A DNA stretch of 64,000 nucleotides from Arthrobacter luteolus NBRC 107841. Its GTDB lineage: Bacteria > Actinomycetota > Actinomycetes > Actinomycetales > Micrococcaceae. Shown here in pieces: positions 36,160 through 45,025 of this stretch (positions are counted from its first letter, which is position 1; each line of letters begins with the position of its first letter). Below the pieces are notes generated by a model. That model made no database searches and was not told the DNA's origin. It was given only the letters and a program-made list of their open reading frames with translations. Location: NCBI RefSeq assembly GCF_001552075.1, contig NZ_BCQM01000012.1, positions 1 to 64,000 on the forward strand. Reading direction: 5' to 3'. The position numbers and the translations under genes are program-made.

Positions 36160-37734
36160 ATGACCATCAACAATTCCCGTCCCGCTGCCGGCTCGAGTCC
36201 CACCGACCTCAAACCCGAGGAAATCCAGGGCGTCATCGACCGGATCCTGGCCAAGGAAGACGCAGCACAAGCCAAGCGCAGCGTGCCGCACGGAACTGCA
36301 GCCGGAATCCGGGGGCAGGCCCAGGCACTTTCGGCGCAGGCAGACGAGCACTCCGATGCCGACGGGGATCAGCAGGACCTGCAGGACCGCCGGGCGCTCC
36401 GGCGTGTTGCCGGCCTGTCGACGGAACTTGAAGACGTCACTGAGGTCGAGTACCGGCAGCTCCGGCTGGAACGGGTCGTCCTGGCCGGTCTGTGGACCGA
36501 AGGTACGGCCGCAGATGCGGAGAATTCGCTTCAGGAACTGGCTGCCCTGGCCGAGACCGCCGGGTCGGAGGTTCTGGACGGCATTGTGCAGCGCCGCCTG
36601 AAGCCGGACCCCGGAACCTTCCTCGGATCCGGCAAGGCGCAGGAGCTCAAGGACATTGTGATGGCCACGGGCGCGGATACCGTGATTGTGGACAGCGAGC
36701 TTTCGCCGTCCCAGCGCCGCGGCCTGGAGGACATCGTCAAGGTCAAGGTCATCGACCGGACGGCCCTGATCCTGGACATCTTCGCCCAGCATGCAAAGTC
36801 CCGCGAGGGCAAGGCCCAGGTGGAACTGGCACAGCTGGAATACCTGCTTCCGCGCCTGCGCGGCTGGGGTGAATCCATGTCCCGCCAGGCCGGTGGCCAG
36901 GTGGGCAGCGCCGGTGCCGGCATGGGTTCCCGCGGGCCCGGTGAAACAAAGATCGAACTCGACCGGCGGAAGATCCGCACCCGCATGGCCAAGCTGCGCC
37001 GTGAGATAGCGGGCATGAAACCGGCCAGGGAAACCAAGCGCGCCAACCGGCAGCGCAACCAGGTGCCTTCCGTCGCGATTGCCGGCTACACCAACGCCGG
37101 AAAGTCCTCGCTGCTGAACCGGCTGACCGACGCCGGCGTCCTGGTGGAAAACGCACTGTTCGCTACGCTGGACCCAACCATCCGCCGGGCGGAAACGCCG
37201 GACGGCATCGGCTACACGCTGGCCGACACGGTGGGATTTGTCCGCTCCCTGCCGACCCAGCTGGTGGAAGCCTTCCGCTCCACGCTGGAGGAGGTGGCCG
37301 ACGCCGACCTGATCCTGCACGTTGTGGATGCTTCCCATCCGGACCCCGAAGGACAGATCGCAGCGGTGCGTTCCGTCCTCGCCGACGTGGACGCGCGGCG
37401 GATCCCGGAAATCATCGTGCTGAACAAGGCCGACGCCGCCGACCCGTTTGTGATCGAACGCCTGCGCCAGCGCGAGTCCAGGACCGTTGTGGTCTCGGCC
37501 CGCACCGGGCAGGGACTGGACGAACTGCTCCAGGCGATCTCCGAAGGGATTCCCCGGCCCGGCGTCGAACTGGACCTCCTGGTTCCGTACCAGCGCGGCG
37601 ACGTCGTCTCCCGCCTGCACAGCCAGGATGCGGAAATCCTGACGTTGGAGCATGAGGAAGGCGGGACCCACTTGCGTGTGCTGGTCCGTGATGCCCTGGC
37701 ACCGGAGCTGGAGCAGTTCGTCCACCATGCCTAA
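36160..37734 (+). CDS. hflX: ribosome-associated GTPase HflX
   Basis: A 524-residue GTPase that splits stalled or hibernating ribosomes. The N-terminal HflX domain includes LDRRKIRTRMAKLRREI just before the GTPase domain and the glycine-rich GAGMGSRGPGETK. G1 is GYTNAGKSS near residue 309, G3 DTVGFV, G4 NKAD. The first 80 residues are polar and disordered. The ATG at 36160 has AAGGAG (36151-36156) only three bases before it; ATG 36133 is an alternative. The dinG start lies inside its last codons. Confidence 0.93.
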   Translation: MTINNSRPAAGSSPTDLKPEEIQGVIDRILAKEDAAQAKRSVPHGTAAGIRGQAQALSAQADEHSDADGDQQDLQDRRALRRVAGLSTELEDVTEVEYRQLRLERVVLAGLWTEGTAADAENSLQELAALAETAGSEVLDGIVQRRLKPDPGTFLGSGKAQELKDIVMATGADTVIVDSELSPSQRRGLEDIVKVKVIDRTALILDIFAQHAKSREGKAQVELAQLEYLLPRLRGWGESMSRQAGGQVGSAGAGMGSRGPGETKIELDRRKIRTRMAKLRREIAGMKPARETKRANRQRNQVPSVAIAGYTNAGKSSLLNRLTDAGVLVENALFATLDPTIRRAETPDGIGYTLADTVGFVRSLPTQLVEAFRSTLEEVADADLILHVVDASHPDPEGQIAAVRSVLADVDARRIPEIIVLNKADAADPFVIERLRQRESRTVVVSARTGQGLDELLQAISEGIPRPGVELDLLVPYQRGDVVSRLHSQDAEILTLEHEEGGTHLRVLVRDALAPELEQFVHHA

Positions 37735-39763
37735 AAAGGATGCGGGCACGGAGGTCCTGGAACTTCTGGACACCGCCGTCGCCGCCATGGGTGGGCAAAA
37801 CCGGCCGGGCCAGCATGAAATGGCCCGGCAGGTAGCCGAATCCTTCGAATCCGGCCGGCACCTGCTGGTGCAGGCCGGTACCGGCACCGGCAAATCGCTG
37901 GCCTACCTGGTGCCGCTGATCCATCATTCCCTGGAAAGCAGCAAACCGGCCCTGGTCTCCACGGCGACGCTGGCGCTGCAGGCGCAGATTGTGGGCCGTG
38001 ACCTGCCGCGGCTGCTGAGCGCCCTGCAGCCGAAGCTGCCCCGTGAGGTCGACGTCGCCCTGCTCAAGGGCCGAAGCAACTACGTCTGCGTCCATAAGAC
38101 CGGCGGCGGTTTTCCGGAGGACGATGATCCCGGTGCGCTGTTCACACTCGGCGATGACCGGGGTGTTGCCCATCCAGCGCCGGAGGCAGGCCCAACGTCG
38201 CCGCTCGGCCGCGAAGTCGTCCGGCTGCGCGAGTGGGCCGAGGAAACTGAAACAGGGGACCGGGACGAGCTGCTGCCCGGGGTCACGGACCGTGCCTGGC
38301 GGCAGGTCTCCGTTACCTCCATGGAGTGCCTCGGTGCCCAGCGCTGCCCGGTTGCCGAACACTGTTTCAGCGAACGTGCCCGGGCGAAGGCCGCGGTGGC
38401 GGACCTGGTTATCACCAACCACGCCATGCTGGCCATCAGCGCTTTTGAAGGACTCGCTGTCCTGCCGGACTACGACGTTGTTGTCATTGATGAAGCGCAC
38501 GAACTGCAGGACCGCGTTACCGGTGCTGTTACGGGTCAGCTTTCCGGGACGGTCATCAGCGCCGCCGTGACTGCCGCGCGCAAGCACACGTCGGCGTCGG
38601 TGGAGGAGCTGGCAGCCGCCGGGCGCGCGTTCGACGCCTCAGTGGAAGGGATTCCTGCGGGCCTGCTTCCCTCCGGCCTGAACGAGGAGCAGGAACTGGC
38701 CGTAGGCAGGGTGCGGGAAGCCTGCCGGGCCGCCCTCTCCGATTCCAAGCCCGAGGGCGGAGATGCCGGTGACGGCGGGCGGCAAATGGCCCGGTCGCGG
38801 CTGCTGGCCGTGCTGGAACTCTGTGAGCGGCTGGTCAGCGCGCCCGACGCCGGTGAAGTTGTCTGGGCGTCGAGGCCCAGCACCTTCGCCCCCGGTGAGG
38901 GCTACTCCCCGCCGGACGACTCCTCGCCGGCAACCCTGAACGTTGCCCCGCTGTCCGTTGCCGGACGGCTGCGTGACGGTCTCTTTGACGGCCACACCGT
39001 GGTCCTGACCTCGGCCACGCTGGCGATCGGGTCGGAATTCGGTCCCGTGGCCGGTGGCCTAGGTCTGGTGGGCGCGGCCGCACCGGCCTGGACCGGAACC
39101 GACGTCGGCAGCCCCTTCGACTATCCGCGGCAGGGTGTGCTCTACGTAGCCAAGGACCTGCCGAAGCCGGAGCGTGGAACGTCACCGGCTCAGCTCGACG
39201 AACTGGAAGCGCTGCTCAAGGCCTCCGGAGGCGGTGCGCTGGGCTTATTCTCCTCCCGCAGGGCAGCGGAGGAGGCAGCCGCAGCGATGCGGCTCAGGGT
39301 TGATTTCCCGATCCTGTGCCAGGGCGAGTCCACTATGTCAGCGCTGGTGAAGCAGTTTGCCGAGGAGGACGCCACCTGCCTGTTCGGCACCATGTCTCTC
39401 TGGCAAGGCGTCGACGTTCCAGGGGAGGCCTGCCGCCTGGTGGTGATCGACCGCATTCCCTTCCCGCGGCCCGATGATCCACTGATGACAGCACGCACCC
39501 GGGCCGTGGCGAAAGCCGGCGGCAACGGGTTCATGACGGTCTCCGCAACCCATGCCGCTGTCCGGCTCGCCCAGGGCGCCGGACGGCTGATCCGGGCATC
39601 GGGTGACCGAGGTATGGTCGCCGTCCTTGATTCCCGGCTGGCGAATGCCCGTTACGGTGGGTTCCTGCGTGCGGCCTTGCCCCCGTTCTGGTCCACCACC
39701 GACCGCAGTGTCGCCCTGGGAATCCTTGAACGGCTCAGCGCTGCCCAGAAAGCGGCGTCCTAG
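37727..39763 (+). CDS. dinG: ATP-dependent DNA helicase, DinG/XPD type
   Basis: A 678-residue superfamily 2 helicase. Walker A GTGTGKS is at residues 51-57 and the DEAH box at 255-258. Four cysteines, C121, C201, C207 and C213, fit an iron-sulfur cluster as in DinG/XPD. C-terminal motifs FGTMSLWQGVDVPG and AQGAGRLIRA are intact. These enzymes resolve R-loops and unusual DNA structures. The ATG overlaps the end of hflX by eight bases. It converges on lexA. No LexA box is seen directly before it. Confidence 0.92.
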   Translation: MPKKDAGTEVLELLDTAVAAMGGQNRPGQHEMARQVAESFESGRHLLVQAGTGTGKSLAYLVPLIHHSLESSKPALVSTATLALQAQIVGRDLPRLLSALQPKLPREVDVALLKGRSNYVCVHKTGGGFPEDDDPGALFTLGDDRGVAHPAPEAGPTSPLGREVVRLREWAEETETGDRDELLPGVTDRAWRQVSVTSMECLGAQRCPVAEHCFSERARAKAAVADLVITNHAMLAISAFEGLAVLPDYDVVVIDEAHELQDRVTGAVTGQLSGTVISAAVTAARKHTSASVEELAAAGRAFDASVEGIPAGLLPSGLNEEQELAVGRVREACRAALSDSKPEGGDAGDGGRQMARSRLLAVLELCERLVSAPDAGEVVWASRPSTFAPGEGYSPPDDSSPATLNVAPLSVAGRLRDGLFDGHTVVLTSATLAIGSEFGPVAGGLGLVGAAAPAWTGTDVGSPFDYPRQGVLYVAKDLPKPERGTSPAQLDELEALLKASGGGALGLFSSRRAAEEAAAAMRLRVDFPILCQGESTMSALVKQFAEEDATCLFGTMSLWQGVDVPGEACRLVVIDRIPFPRPDDPLMTARTRAVAKAGGNGFMTVSATHAAVRLAQGAGRLIRASGDRGMVAVLDSRLANARYGGFLRAALPPFWSTTDRSVALGILERLSAAQKAAS

Positions 39764-39790
39764 CCGGGACGTGAGGCGGGCGGTGAAGCA

Positions 39791-39816
39791 GGCAGCCAGT
39801 GAAGCGGGCGGCTGCC
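39791..39816. terminator. candidate hairpin between dinG and lexA
   Basis: GGCAGCC (39791-39797) pairs with GGCTGCC (39810-39816) around a 12-base loop. It lies in the 93-base gap between convergent dinG and lexA, with near-repeats of GTGAAGC around it. A modest terminator candidate. Confidence 0.4.
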
Positions 39817-39856
39817 GGAGCCTTCCCGTTCCGGTGCTGCCTCCGTCGAGAAGCGG

Positions 39857-40615
39857 CTAGAGGGACCGCATCACGGAAACAACCTTGCCCATGATGGTCG
39901 CGTGGTCGCCCATGATCGGTTCGTAGCGGGTGTTCTGGGGCAGGAGCCAGGTGTGGCCGTTGCGCTGCCGGAAGGTCTTGACCGTGGCCTCGTCATCCAG
40001 GAGGGCAGCCACAATGTCTCCGTTCTCGGCCGTCGGCTGGCGGCGGACCACAACCCAGTCGCCGTCACAGATCGCCGCGTCAACCATTGAATCGCCGGAG
40101 ACCCGGAGCATAAACAGCTCGCCGTGGCCGACCAGCTGGCGCGGCAGCGGGATCATCTCCTCGACGACCTGATCGGCCAGGATGGGACCGCCGGCAGCGA
40201 TCCGGCCCACGAGGGGGACCATGGCCGTGTCCACGGCCGTCGTCAGCTCCGTAACGTTCGACTCCGCAGCGGAATCCGCCTCCGCTGACTTGGCCCCGGC
40301 ACCCGCTCCCGCCCCGGTCCGCTCGGTGTGCATCAGCAGGGGCACGAGGATCTCCATGGCCCGCGGACGCTTGGGGTCGCGGCGGATGTAGCCCATTTTT
40401 TCCAGCTGGCTCAGCTGATGGGTCACGCTGGACAGGCTCGCGAGCCCCACCGTGTCGCCGATCTCCCGCATGGACGGCGGGTAACCGTTGGCGGTCACGG
40501 AAGCCTGGATGGTCTCGAGGATCTTCTTTTGCCGGGGCGTCAGCGACTTGGGACGGATGGAACCGGTCTGGGCGGACACAGCCGGACGGCCTTCGGAGTT
40601 GGTCCTACGGGGCAC
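39857..40615 (-). CDS. lexA: SOS repressor LexA
   Basis: A 252-residue repressor of the DNA-damage response. The winged-helix DNA-binding domain spans about 24-90 ([36 protein letters not shown]). The self-cleavage site is A141-G142, with catalytic S176 (SGDSMVDA) and K213 (ATVKTF). A Gly/Ala-rich linker (101-130) joins the domains. GTG start at 40615 follows GAAGGGA on the minus strand. Activated RecA stimulates cleavage. Candidate operators lie 255-370 bases upstream. Confidence 0.96.
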   Translation of the reverse strand: MPRRTNSEGRPAVSAQTGSIRPKSLTPRQKKILETIQASVTANGYPPSMREIGDTVGLASLSSVTHQLSQLEKMGYIRRDPKRPRAMEILVPLLMHTERTGAGAGAGAKSAEADSAAESNVTELTTAVDTAMVPLVGRIAAGGPILADQVVEEMIPLPRQLVGHGELFMLRVSGDSMVDAAICDGDWVVVRRQPTAENGDIVAALLDDEATVKTFRQRNGHTWLLPQNTRYEPIMGDHATIMGKVVSVMRSL

Positions 40616-40710
40616 TTCGGCTTCCCTTCGAGCATCCGGCCGGGCCGGGGCGGTTGGTGCTGGTCACTGCAATGTCAGTGGTGGATGGTTCCCTGATTTC
40701 GAACGGCAAA

Positions 40711-40770
40711 TAAGCAAATCAGAGCAAATCAGAGCAAATCTGAGTAATCCTGAGCAATTTTGAGCAGTAC
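40711..40770 (-). repeat. six 10-bp phased repeats upstream of lexA
   Basis: Six adjoining decamers, TAAGCAAATC, AGAGCAAATC, AGAGCAAATC, TGAGTAATCC, TGAGCAATTT and TGAGCAGTAC, fill 40711-40770 in exact 10-bp register. The tract is much more A/T-rich than its surroundings. It lies 96 to 155 bases before the lexA start, so it is either promoter-proximal DNA or part of the lexA 5' untranslated RNA. Function unknown; helical phasing would favour bending or regulator binding. Confidence 0.75.
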
Positions 40771-40869
40771 ACACAAAATCTCTGGTTCGCTGCGGCTCCG
40801 GTTTAGTGCCGGGACCGCGGGAAGGGCTTCTCCACTTGTCACAACGCTAGGGGAGCGGAAGGTCATTTT

Positions 40870-40883
40870 CAAACATTTGTTCG
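40870..40883. promoter_or_regulatory. LexA box 1 in the lexA/LysM region
   Basis: CAAACATTTGTTCG; on the minus strand CGAACAAATGTTTG, matching GAAC-N4-GTTC with one mismatch in the last base of the core. It lies on the lexA side of the divergent intergenic region and probably mediates lexA autoregulation. Confidence 0.75.
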
Positions 40884-40935
40884 AGTGAGTCTCGACATCG
40901 TTCGTAGATAGATGCTAGAAAAGGAACAGCAGGAA

Positions 40936-40951
40936 TCGAATACATGTTCGA
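40936..40951. promoter_or_regulatory. LexA box 2 in the lexA/LysM region
   Basis: TCGAATACATGTTCGA is a near-perfect 16-bp palindrome matching the mycobacterial TCGAAC-N4-GTTCGA form with a single mismatch. It sits 89 bases before the LysM-protein start and 321 before lexA. Confidence 0.8.
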
Positions 40952-40970
40952 TTCAAGGTTGCCAACTGTT

Positions 40971-40984
40971 CGAAGTCAGGTTCG
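40971..40984. promoter_or_regulatory. LexA-box-like site 3 before the LysM gene
   Basis: CGAAGTCAGGTTCG, within two copies of GTTCGAAG twelve bases apart (40968-40975 and 40980-40987). The right half-site is perfect and the left has one mismatch. A further half-site TTCGAAC occurs near 41018. It may add LexA occupancy at the LysM promoter or be incidental. Confidence 0.5.
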
Positions 40985-41039
40985 AAGCCGTGGAGTTACG
41001 GCTGTTTCCGGACCTGATTCGAACCGGAAAGGTTTTGCC

Positions 41040-41504
41040 ATGACAGTTCAGCTTGCGGCACCCCGCACATCCCTGAGCTTTGCCCGCCCTGCCCGCACCT
41101 CCCAGATTTCCCGCACCTCCCAGACGTCCCGTCCCGCCCGGACTTCCCGCACCGCCTCCACCGCGGCTGCGGCGCCGAGGCAGGCAGCGTCCGCTGCGCC
41201 GCTCCGCCTGACCCGCCGCGGGCGGCTCCTGCTTGTGGGAGCCCCCATTATGCTCGGAGGGGCAGCGCTCCTGACCTTCGTCGGCTTCTTTACTGCACCG
41301 GCTCTGGCCGCAGGCGGCTCCGGTGAGGTGACCCGGACCCAGCAGATCAGCGTCAGCACGGGAGACTCGCTCTGGGGGCTGGCGGCCGAATATGCACCGG
41401 AGCGGGATCCCCGCGAAGTGATCGCGGACATCATGGAACTGAACAACCTCCCGGACGCCGTGGTTCCTGCCGGTGCCCAGCTGTACATTCCGGTTTCCGG
41501 CTAG
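41040..41504 (+). CDS. LysM membrane protein, likely SOS-controlled division inhibitor (YneA/ChiZ-like)
   Basis: A 154-residue protein. Residues 1-60 are a cytoplasmic Ser/Thr/Arg-rich stretch with repeated RTSQ/RTS units, 63-90 is a membrane helix, and 101-152 is one LysM domain (STGDSLWGLAAEYAPERDP to LYIPVSG) facing the cell wall. The ATG at 41040 has GGAAAGG (41026-41032) upstream. Divergent location next to lexA, with LexA boxes between, is the same as Bacillus yneA, Corynebacterium divS and mycobacterial Rv2719c, which block division during SOS. The function here is inference from that synteny and topology. Confidence 0.82.
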   Translation: MTVQLAAPRTSLSFARPARTSQISRTSQTSRPARTSRTASTAAAAPRQAASAAPLRLTRRGRLLLVGAPIMLGGAALLTFVGFFTAPALAAGGSGEVTRTQQISVSTGDSLWGLAAEYAPERDPREVIADIMELNNLPDAVVPAGAQLYIPVSG

Positions 41505-41648
41505 CACTCCCTGCAACGGTTCCGGCGATGAATCCGGCAGCGGAGAAGGCCGGCCGGATCCGAGGGGGCTGTCCCTTCCGGAGCTTTATCCAGCGTCACC
41601 TTGAGCCGCGGATTCTGCGCGGAGGAGGGCGCGGCTTAAGCTGGACAG

Positions 41649-42749
41649 GTGACTGAACAGCTGGAAAAACTCAACCGACTTCCCCTGCGTGACGATCTCC
41701 GGGGACTCACTCCCTACGGTGCGCCGCAGCTGGAAGTGCCCATCCTGCTGAACGTCAACGAAAACACCCATGGACTGCCCCAGGAAGTGCAGGAGGCAAT
41801 CACCGCCTCTGTGCAGCAGGCAGTTTCAGGACTCAACCGGTACCCGGACCGGGAATTCACCGAACTCCGCGAACGGCTCGCCGCCTACCTTGGGCACGGG
41901 CTGGGTATCGAAAACATCTGGGCCGGCAACGGCTCCAACGAGGTTCTGCAGCAGGTGCTGCAGGCTTTCGGCGGGCCCGGCCGGACTGCCATGAGCTTCC
42001 CGCCCACCTACTCGATGTACCCGCTGCTTTCCAGCGGAACAGGCACCCGTTACCTCACCGGCGAACGCGCGGCGGACTTCACTCTGGCCGCGGACTCCGC
42101 CGCTGCGCAGGTACGGGCCGCAGCTCCGAACATCGTGTTCCTCTGCACGCCGAACAACCCCACGGGAACTGCCCTCGGACTGGACGTCGTGGAGGCCGTC
42201 TACGAAGCCGGTGCCGCATCGAACACCGTCGTGATCGTGGATGAGGCCTACGCTGAGTTCTCCCACGCGGGCACTCCGAGTGCCCTGGAACTGCTCCCGG
42301 GCAGGGAGCGGCTGATCGTGTCCCGGACCATGAGCAAGGCATTTGCGCTGGCCGGTGCCCGTCTGGGGTACCTCGCCGCCGCCCCCGAGATTGCTGATGC
42401 CCTGCGCCTTGTCCGGCTGCCCTACCACCTGTCCGCGGTCACCCAGGCCACCGCCAACGCCGCCCTGGCCCACGCCGGCGCGCTCCTGGCCAACGTCGAG
42501 GACATCAAGGCCCAGCGCGACCGCATCGTCACCGAACTGACGGCGTTGGGCCTCCAGCCGGCACCCTCGGACGCCAACTTCGTCTTCTTCGGCGGCCTTG
42601 AGGATCCCGCCCGGATCTGGCAGGGACTGCTTGATGCGGGCGTGCTGATCCGCGATGTCGGCATTCCCGGGCATCTGCGGGTCACTGCGGGAACCGAGGC
42701 CGAGACCACGGCGTTCCTCACCAGCCTCCGGGCGCTGCTCGCATCCTAG
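41649..42749 (+). CDS. hisC: histidinol-phosphate aminotransferase
   Basis: A 366-residue PLP-dependent aminotransferase that converts imidazole-acetol phosphate to histidinol phosphate. PLP lysine K230 is in SRTMSKAFALAGARLGY; NVNENTHGLP, NRYPDREFTELRERLA and TPNNPTG are typical. GTG start at 41649; the gene heads the his cluster hisC-hisB-hisH-small membrane protein-hisA. hisD, usually just before hisC, is not in the window. Confidence 0.94.
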   Translation: MTEQLEKLNRLPLRDDLRGLTPYGAPQLEVPILLNVNENTHGLPQEVQEAITASVQQAVSGLNRYPDREFTELRERLAAYLGHGLGIENIWAGNGSNEVLQQVLQAFGGPGRTAMSFPPTYSMYPLLSSGTGTRYLTGERAADFTLAADSAAAQVRAAAPNIVFLCTPNNPTGTALGLDVVEAVYEAGAASNTVVIVDEAYAEFSHAGTPSALELLPGRERLIVSRTMSKAFALAGARLGYLAAAPEIADALRLVRLPYHLSAVTQATANAALAHAGALLANVEDIKAQRDRIVTELTALGLQPAPSDANFVFFGGLEDPARIWQGLLDAGVLIRDVGIPGHLRVTAGTEAETTAFLTSLRALLAS

Positions 42750-42835
42750 TGCCGGAGCCGGCTCCCGCTTCGGACCCAGCCGGCTGCAAACACTAGACTG
42801 GTACCAGAGACCCCCTTCTTTCAAAGGAACCTTCA

Positions 42836-43453
42836 ATGACCGTGGAAACCGCCATCGGACGCACCGCCCGCCTCGAGCGGACCACCAGCGAATCGTCCGT
42901 GCTCGTGGAACTGGACCTGGACGGCACCGGCCGTTCAGACATCAGCACTTCGGTGCCGTTCTACGACCACATGCTGACCGCATTGGCCAAGCACTCCCTG
43001 ATTGACCTCACCGTCAAGGCCACCGGCGATACCCACATCGATGCGCACCACACCGTGGAGGACGTCGCCATCAGCATCGGCGAAGCGCTGAAGACCGCAC
43101 TGGGCAACAAGGCAGGCATCCGCCGCTTCGGAGAAGCCACCGTGCCGCTGGACGAAGCTCTGGCCAACGCCGTCGTCGACATTTCCGGCCGACCGTACCT
43201 GGTGCACTCGGGCGAGCCGGCCGGCCAGGAATACCACCTGATCGGCGGCCACTTCACCGGGTCCCTGACCCGCCACGTCTTTGAGGCGATCACCCTGCAC
43301 GCCCAGATCTGCCTGCACATGACAGTGCTCGGCGGCAGGGATCCGCACCACATTGTCGAGGCGCAGTTCAAGGCCTTTGCCCGCGCGCTGCGTGCCGCCG
43401 TCGAGCCGGATCCCCGTGTTGAGGGAATCCCGTCCACCAAGGGTGCGCTTTGA
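42836..43453 (+). CDS. hisB: imidazoleglycerol-phosphate dehydratase
   Basis: A 205-residue manganese enzyme of histidine synthesis. The duplicated metal-binding motifs are present: [10 protein letters not shown] and [11 protein letters not shown] in the first half, and [16 protein letters not shown] in the second. It is the monofunctional form, lacking the phosphatase domain of enteric HisB. AAAGGAA precedes the ATG. Its stop overlaps the TTG of hisH. Confidence 0.96.
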   Translation: MTVETAIGRTARLERTTSESSVLVELDLDGTGRSDISTSVPFYDHMLTALAKHSLIDLTVKATGDTHIDAHHTVEDVAISIGEALKTALGNKAGIRRFGEATVPLDEALANAVVDISGRPYLVHSGEPAGQEYHLIGGHFTGSLTRHVFEAITLHAQICLHMTVLGGRDPHHIVEAQFKAFARALRAAVEPDPRVEGIPSTKGAL

Positions 43454-44088
43454 GTAATCGCCGCGTTACTGTCCTGGACTACGGATCAGGCAACATCCAC
43501 TCGGCCGTCCGCGCACTGGAACGGGTCGGCGCCGACGTGACCCTGAGCTCCAAGTCAGCGGATGTGCTTAACGCAGACGGGCTCCTGGTGCCGGGGGTGG
43601 GAGCCTTTGCCGCGGTGATGCAGGGACTCAAGGATGTTGACGCCCTGCGGATGATCGGACGCCGGGTTGCCGGCGGACGGCCGGTCCTGGGGATCTGCGT
43701 GGGCCTGCAGGTGCTCTTCGAAGAGGGCGTCGAGCACGGCGTGCGGACCGAGGGCATGGGCGAGTGGCCCGGCGTTGTGGAGCGCCTGGCCGCCGAGGTG
43801 GTGCCGCACATGGGCTGGAACACCGTCGAGCCGCCGGCCGGCTCCAGCCTGTTCAAGGGCATAGAGGATGAACGGTTCTACTTTGTGCACAGCTACGGCG
43901 TGCAGAAATGGGACTTCGACGTCACCCAGCCAGCCATGAATCCGCCCCAGGTGACCTGGGCCAACCATGGCGGTCCGTTCGTCGCAGCCGTGGAAAACGG
44001 TCCGCTGAGCGCCACTCAGTTCCACCCGGAAAAGTCCGGCGATGCAGGCGCTGCGCTGCTCGAAAACTGGCTCAAGGGACTGGGGTAG
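43450..44088 (+). CDS. hisH: imidazole glycerol phosphate synthase subunit HisH
   Basis: A 212-residue class I glutamine amidotransferase that feeds ammonia to HisF. Catalytic cysteine C83 is in [12 protein letters not shown], with H192 and E194 in QFHPEKSG. The start is TTG at 43450, overlapping the hisB stop by four bases. hisF is not in this window; in relatives it lies elsewhere. Confidence 0.95.
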   Translation: MSNRRVTVLDYGSGNIHSAVRALERVGADVTLSSKSADVLNADGLLVPGVGAFAAVMQGLKDVDALRMIGRRVAGGRPVLGICVGLQVLFEEGVEHGVRTEGMGEWPGVVERLAAEVVPHMGWNTVEPPAGSSLFKGIEDERFYFVHSYGVQKWDFDVTQPAMNPPQVTWANHGGPFVAAVENGPLSATQFHPEKSGDAGAALLENWLKGLG

Positions 44089-44091
44089 GCC

Positions 44092-44247
44092 ATGTGGAGC
44101 GTAATCCTAATGGGTGTGGCCGGCCTGCTGGCCGGTGGAGCCATCTCCTTCCGCAGGCAGGGCCTGCCCAGGTTTATCAGCATCAGCTTCTGGGTCCTGG
44201 CGGGCATGTCCCTGCTGGGCGCCTACCTACTCACCTACGGCCTCTGA
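44092..44247 (+). CDS. 51-residue membrane protein between hisH and hisA
   Basis: ATG 44092 to TGA 44247, three bases after hisH and 23 before hisA. The protein MWSVILMGVAGLLAGGAISF... has two membrane helices (about 2-19 and 29-49) with a short basic turn RRQGLPRF between them. Tight fit within the his operon, codon usage like its neighbours and a clean start argue that it is real. I do not recognise a function; small two-helix proteins at this spot recur in Micrococcaceae as far as I recall. Confidence 0.7.
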   Translation: MWSVILMGVAGLLAGGAISFRRQGLPRFISISFWVLAGMSLLGAYLLTYGL

Positions 44248-44270
44248 GCCGGAATCACTGAAAGCAGAAC

Positions 44271-45020
44271 ATGACGCTCACAGAAACCCCCATCCTTGAA
44301 CTCCTGCCCGCAGTGGACGTGGCCGACGGCCAGGCCGTCCGCCTGGTCCAGGGGGAAGCCGGCAGCGAGACCAGCTACGGCGACCCGCTGGACGCAGCCA
44401 TGGCGTGGCAGAACGACGGCGCCGAGTGGGTGCACCTGGTGGACCTGGACGCTGCCTTCGGCCGCGGCAGCAATCTGCCGCTGCTCAAGCGGGTAGTCAA
44501 GGCACTGGATATCAAGGTGGAGCTTTCCGGAGGTATCCGCGACGACGCTTCCCTGGAAAAGGCGCTCGAACTCGGTGCCCGCCGCGTGAACCTTGGAACG
44601 GCTGCCCTGGAAAACCCCGAATGGACCGCCAGCGCCATCGCCCGCTACGGCGACGCCATCGCCGTCGGACTGGATGTCCGCGGCACCACACTCGCGGCGC
44701 GCGGCTGGACCAAGGAAGGCGGAGACCTCTGGGAAGTCCTCGCCCGCCTCGAAGAGGCCGGCTGCCCGCGCTATGTCGTCACCGACGTCACCAAGGACGG
44801 AACCCTCCGCGGACCGAACATCGAGCTGCTCCGCGAGGTGCTCTCCCGCACCGACCGCCCGGTTGTTGCCTCCGGCGGGATCTCCAGCCTTGATGACCTC
44901 GCAGCGCTGCGCGAACTCGTTCCGCTTGGCCTGGAAGGCACCATCGTGGGGAAGGCGCTGTACGCCGGCGCGTTTACGCTGCCCCAGGCACTCGACGTCG
45001 CAGGTCACCCGGAACGCTGA
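44271..45020 (+). CDS. priA: PriA: bifunctional HisA/TrpF isomerase
   Basis: A 249-residue beta/alpha barrel. In actinobacteria this protein acts on both ProFAR (histidine) and phosphoribosyl anthranilate (tryptophan), replacing a separate TrpF. Seen: [19 protein letters not shown] with the first catalytic aspartate (D16), [20 protein letters not shown] with the arginine/tryptophan loop typical of PriA, and [14 protein letters not shown] with the second aspartate. Dual activity is inferred from the lineage and loop sequence. Confidence 0.9.
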   Translation: MTLTETPILELLPAVDVADGQAVRLVQGEAGSETSYGDPLDAAMAWQNDGAEWVHLVDLDAAFGRGSNLPLLKRVVKALDIKVELSGGIRDDASLEKALELGARRVNLGTAALENPEWTASAIARYGDAIAVGLDVRGTTLAARGWTKEGGDLWEVLARLEEAGCPRYVVTDVTKDGTLRGPNIELLREVLSRTDRPVVASGGISSLDDLAALRELVPLGLEGTIVGKALYAGAFTLPQALDVAGHPER

Positions 45021-45025
45021 CAGCT

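Noticed and set aside
36160-37734. LexA box before hflX-dinG
   Set aside because: DinG is SOS-controlled in some bacteria, but no GAAC-N4-GTTC-like site is visible in the 158-base gap before hflX.
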